Source: CAWEHT01 sp963808455 (GTDB lineage Bacteria; Chloroflexota; Anaerolineae; CG2-30-64-16). Taken from it: 5,615 nt of DNA. Below the pieces are notes generated by a model. It did not search any database. It worked only from the letters and a program-made list of their open reading frames with translations, and was not told where the DNA came from. The position numbers were made by a program, and so were the translations under genes. The DNA lies in NCBI GenBank assembly GCA_963808455.1, contig CAWEHT010000376.1:1-5615 (forward strand), written 5' to 3'. Numbering within the stretch: the first letter of the stretch is position 1; every line of letters starts with the position of its first letter. This document shows positions 5,298 through 5,615 of the stretch, piece after piece.

Positions 5298-5397
5298 AGA
5301 CATGGCGGTTACGCGGCAGAAGGGAAGGCGCACGCCAAGGCTTAAACCGATCCACGCCGGCATTCTGCCGACGTCGAGGGTATCCGTGCTGCAGAAA

Positions 5398-5552
5398 CAG
5401 GGGACCTTTTCGGTGACAACGCGACGGATTCTCCCCCTGCGGGGACTTCGTCGCTGGCGGCTCGCCGCGGCGCAGGCTGGCTCGCACACCCGAGCTTTGC
5501 ACTGCGGTCAGAATGACAGATGCCGCTACCGACGATGTCTCCTGCATATGCA
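5398..5552. repeat. Dispersed non-coding repeat, copy B (single TCAGAATGACAG unit)
   Basis: This is the second copy of the repeat at 188-370, in direct orientation. The conserved ends are 5398-5432 and 5508-5552; the roughly 75 nt between them are GC-rich and do not align well with copy A. Copy B has one TCAGAATGACAG (5508-5519) where copy A has two. Its right end contains a perfect 12-nt palindrome, CTGCATATGCAG (5542-5553), which is imperfect in copy A. It lies just upstream of the chemoreceptor, so part of that gene's promoter may fall within or beside it. Beyond it, 5553-5615 shows nothing recognisable. Confidence 0.7.
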
Positions 5553-5615
5553 GTACCGTGTGACTACTGAATACGGCCAGTGGCATCGCGACAACGCCGT
5601 GCGTTGTTAACTGGT

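Noticed and set aside
5314..5396. Inverted repeats around TTCTGC (5315-5321, 5363-5369, 5391-5396) upstream of the receptor
   Set aside because: Short arms with long spacers (41 and 22 nt); not distinguishable from chance in this composition.
4247..5416. Long + strand open frame (389 codons) opposite the receptor N-terminus
   Set aside because: Same shadow effect; it runs over the receptor start and Shine-Dalgarno into intergenic sequence and shows no family pattern.
188..5552. Flanking repeats as ends of an insertion sequence or composite transposon
   Set aside because: No transposase or integrase is encoded between or within the copies, and no terminal inverted repeats or target duplications were found.

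Overview
This is a high-GC bacterial window. It holds one gene fragment at the left edge and two large convergent signalling genes: a PAS sensor histidine kinase on the + strand and a chemoreceptor on the - strand. The two are enclosed by two copies of a dispersed non-coding repeat. The host is not identifiable from the sequence alone. The GC content, the architecture of the two sensors and the TCAGAATGACA-type repeats would fit an environmental lineage such as Chloroflexota, but that is a weak inference.

Layout. 1-129 (-) is the first 43 codons of a medium-chain dehydrogenase/reductase of the quinone oxidoreductase type; the gene runs off the left edge. 188-370 is repeat copy A. 371-672 is the leader of the kinase; it carries a candidate promoter/operator, short hairpins and a hydrophobic peptide ORF on the other strand. 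673-2481 (+) is a membrane-anchored kinase (two TM segments, PAS, PAS, coiled coil, HisKA, HATPase) that is split across reading frames by two opposite 1-nt indels. 2482-2816 is the convergent intergenic region, which contains an unusually well-nested set of inverted repeats (2549-2664) and another hairpin (2761-2787). 2817-5284 (-) is a methyl-accepting chemotaxis protein (TM, ligand domain, TM, tandem HAMP, signalling domain, C-terminal zinc-binding CZB domain), also split by a 1-nt deletion in a G run. 5398-5552 is repeat copy B.

Functional reading. Both large genes are sensory inputs: one to phosphorelay gene regulation, the other to CheA-dependent motility or a related pathway. No response regulator, CheA or CheW lies in the window, so their outputs must be encoded elsewhere. 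The CZB zinc ligands and all catalytic kinase boxes are intact. The three indels are therefore either very recent pseudogenisation or sequencing/assembly errors, and two of the three fall in G/C runs. If the frames are restored, the kinase is 602 aa and the receptor 822 aa.

No complete new system can be demonstrated. The best candidates for something undescribed are the nested inverted-repeat element at 2549-2664 and the composite flanking repeats.
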